From Panaeolus papilionaceus (Eukaryota; Basidiomycota; Agaricomycetes; Agaricales), in contig JADNRZ010000037.1 in NCBI GenBank assembly GCA_015501605.1, positions 62,001 to 126,000 of the forward strand: DNA of 64,000 nucleotides, read 5' to 3'. Numbering within the stretch: position 1 is the stretch's first letter; each line of letters opens with the position of its first letter. Shown one piece after another: positions 61,928 through 64,000 of the stretch. Below the pieces are notes generated by a model. The model worked only from the letters and a program-made list of their open reading frames with translations, was not told the DNA's origin and did not search any database. Both the position numbers and the translations under genes were made by a program.

Positions 61928-63051
61928 CCCAGTCAAAACCGGCTCTGCAGAATTCTGCATGATCTGCACTGCGCTGCACATGTCTGCTTCTGTCTGAGAA
62001 ATCTGCACAATATGCGAAATTCTGCATTTCAACGAGGTTCGAAACTTGGGAACCAAACTCAAAATTATTTGTAAGCTCCTCAACTTGAATAATGTCAAAG
62101 ACAAGTTGTCTTTCCACACAGATAGTTACAGACATTCGACTTCGACTCACCCCCATACATGCCCTTGTCTTTCTCTCATGCGGAACCTGCCGCGAATTTC
62201 AAAGTCAGCTGGAGATGGGCTTCTGTTGGGTCTTGACGCCCTTACCCAACTCTTTCACCTTCCACCACCACTTCCCCTTTCCTCCCCTTTTTCTCCATCC
62301 CCTTTTTGTCTGCACTTTCTAATGCGCTCCCTTCACTCTGATAACGCCTTGGCTGTATCGCATTCATTTACCCGATGACCTTTTCATGCCCCTTTAGCCT
62401 CACGACAATGTTTAGGGCCGTGCAACTTGACTGGTAAGTTTACGATACGCATATACCCGACAGTTTGGCCGTAAATCTATCCATATAGCTATAGCGTATC
62501 CTATATACTCCCTGATCTTTGTTTAGTTACATTCCCATCACAGGTAAGCAGATATATTCTCATTCCTCGTGTATAAATGCGCATATACTTACACATTGAT
62601 TTTGAAAGCAGGCATGAACCCAGGTTTTCGCTATTGGTACGTGATTATACTATCACAGGTCTCGTCAAATGACTGAACCGTGTCCCTTCTCTAGAACACC
62701 CCTCCATTCATCACCTTCCTAGGATAGGCTAGTGTAGATGATCTAGATTCCATGTTGTACTCTCCTGGTTGTATTTTGTATGACGAATATATTCAGAATT
62801 TTGTTATTTTCATGAGCCTCAGATAAGCGCGGAGTTGTGCAGAATTCAAACAAATTCTGCACTATTCTGATTTGAATACAACGAAATCCTCTCCGGACAG
62901 GTGCAGAAGTAATAAAATTTCTGCACAAAATCAGCGCTGGTCCGCAATTTTCTGAGATCCAGATAAAAGTCAGGCCAATGCAGAGCAGTGCGGCAGGTTG
63001 CACCTTTTCAGCAGATTATCGCAGATTCTTACGGAACCGATTTTCACTGGG
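61928..63051. mobile_element. Non-autonomous DNA transposon with CCCAGT ends
   Basis: 1,124-bp element, ends CCCAGTCAAAACCGG and (reverse complement) CCCAGTGAAAATCGG, flanked by the 7-bp duplication CATCACA (61921-61927, 63052-63058). It encodes no transposase. Both ends are full of TTCTGCA/TCTGCAC motifs in both orientations, like subterminal binding repeats. End sequence and duplication length match the Tnp2 element at 3658, so it is probably mobilised by a related transposase. It sits 90 bp upstream of the start codon of GTPase copy 3. Confidence 0.82.
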
Positions 63052-63141
63052 CATCACACCTTGCACTTCAACGTCCATCATCTCGCCTACTCAAAGCCAT
63101 CCTCAATCTCCAAAAGTTCCTTGTTCGCTATCACTCTCATC

Positions 63142-64000
63142 ATGGAGATTCCTGAACTTGAATGGCTTTCCATCACTGGTGATATTTCTGTCGAACCTGT
63201 GACCACTCGCATACCCTGGGACACGGATCCAATCATATATCTGTATGTGCAATCTGTAAAAATAGTTGTGACCTCGGGACGTATTTAATAATGCATTGGT
63301 ACAGCATCATGGGACCTACAGGTGCCGGGAAAAGTTCAGTAAGTTAAATATCATCCATCTCAGTTACATGCCATAAATCTGAATGTTTTACTATTGCTTT
63401 ATGTTCCAGTTCATTGAAGCATTTGTGGGCAAATCTCAGAAGCTGTCAATCTCGAAGGACCAGCTAGCAGGATACACACAGACTGTCACCGCTTACCGAC
63501 TTGTAAATGTTATGCACACCATCTTGGACGGCAGAATGCACCCAGTATATCTGATTGATACCCCCGGATTTTCGGACTCGAAGATCTCGGAGATCGAAGT
63601 TGTGAACATGGTAAGAAAGTGGGCTGAGGGCAACAGGTATGCTATTTCTTCTCATCTAGACTGGCCAACTGAACTAATTTGTTCTAATAGTTCCTATTAC
63701 TGTATGCGTATCTTATATTTTACCCCTATTACAGAAACTCGACTGCCTGGAAGTCGGCGCAGAACATTCAACATGCTCAAGAAGCTTCTTGACGACTATT
63801 CCGGTTTTTGTTCACTAATAGTCATCACTACCATGTGGGACACTGTGCACAGTGAACAGACTCAAAACCGAGCAGAGTCTAACTTTGCACAACTGAAGGA
63901 TGAAACTTTGAAGGTAATTGTTGAAATATTTATGTTATCTTTCCTGTATTATTTACTGACCCTCTATAGGAGTTCGTTATTAGTCCAAGCACTGATGTCA
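63142..64000 (+). CDS. P-loop GTPase-domain protein, array copy 3 (cut by window edge)
   Basis: Third array copy, partial at the right edge. Exons 63142-63242, 63305-63338 (Walker A micro-exon, MGPTGAGKSS), 63410-63636, 63691-63913 and 63970 onward keep the same phases as copies 1 and 2. LIDTPGFSDSKISE and TTMWDTVHSEQTQNR are present. No lesion is seen in the visible part. Introns 1 and 2 are closest to copy 2. The native upstream sequence is displaced by the 1,124-bp transposon, which may supply or disturb its promoter. Confidence 0.85.

Noticed and set aside
62046..62378. 110-codon frame inside the 1.1-kb element
   Set aside because: No domain, no splice chain and competing frames. The element appears to be non-coding.

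Overview
The window looks like a repeat-rich, subtelomere- or heterochromatin-like segment of an Agaricomycete (mushroom-forming basidiomycete) genome. The evidence is short ~50-60 nt GT-AG introns, a basidiomycete-type family of P-loop GTPases, and transposases of the Tnp2, Plavaka and PIF/Harbinger families in the forms found in Agaricales. No rRNA, tRNA, CRISPR or bacterial feature was seen. The species cannot be named from the sequence.

Layout. The substrate is a degenerate tandem array of large units. Each full unit has a ~4-5 kb spacer without recognisable genes followed by one five-exon GTPase gene. GTPase copies lie at 2.1-2.4 kb (3' remnant), 14.55-15.95 kb, 23.65-25.04 kb and 63.14 kb to the window edge. 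One unit (about 16-20 kb) has lost its GTPase, and another (46.6-57.3 kb) keeps only spacer and 3' flank. At least six mobile elements interrupt the array: (1) an apparently intact 7,992-bp Tnp2-type DNA transposon (3658-11649) with 47-bp terminal inverted repeats and a 7-bp target duplication; (2) a very large Plavaka-type element, about 21 kb (approx. 25.58-46.57 kb); (3) a 3.3-kb PIF/Harbinger element nested in an intron inside it; (4) a Ty3/gypsy chromovirus-like retrotransposon (49546-55449) with 206-bp LTRs; (5) a 740-bp solo LTR (56029-56768); (6) a 1,124-bp non-autonomous element (61928-63051) with the same CCCAGT ends and 7-bp duplication as the Tnp2 element, sitting about 90 bp upstream of a GTPase start codon.

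The Plavaka-type element is the most interesting object. Between two related terminal regions it carries a Plavaka transposase, a divergently transcribed JmjC-domain gene, a DUF6532-like gene, two small genes of 52 and 127 codons, and a giant palindrome. The palindrome has two 1,692-bp arms, apparently identical, around a 1,186-bp loop. Its arms contain a ~178-bp degenerate periodic repeat and have G-rich outer ends. The protein genes of this element are decayed by stop codons and frameshifts, yet the palindrome arms show no differences. This suggests very recent formation, arm-to-arm gene conversion, or an assembly artefact.

Most stop codons that break these elements (DUF6532, JmjC, Harbinger transposase, gypsy pol) can be explained by single C-to-T/G-to-A transitions, as expected for cytosine-methylation-driven or RIP-like decay. 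The Tnp2 element and the three GTPase genes show no such lesions.
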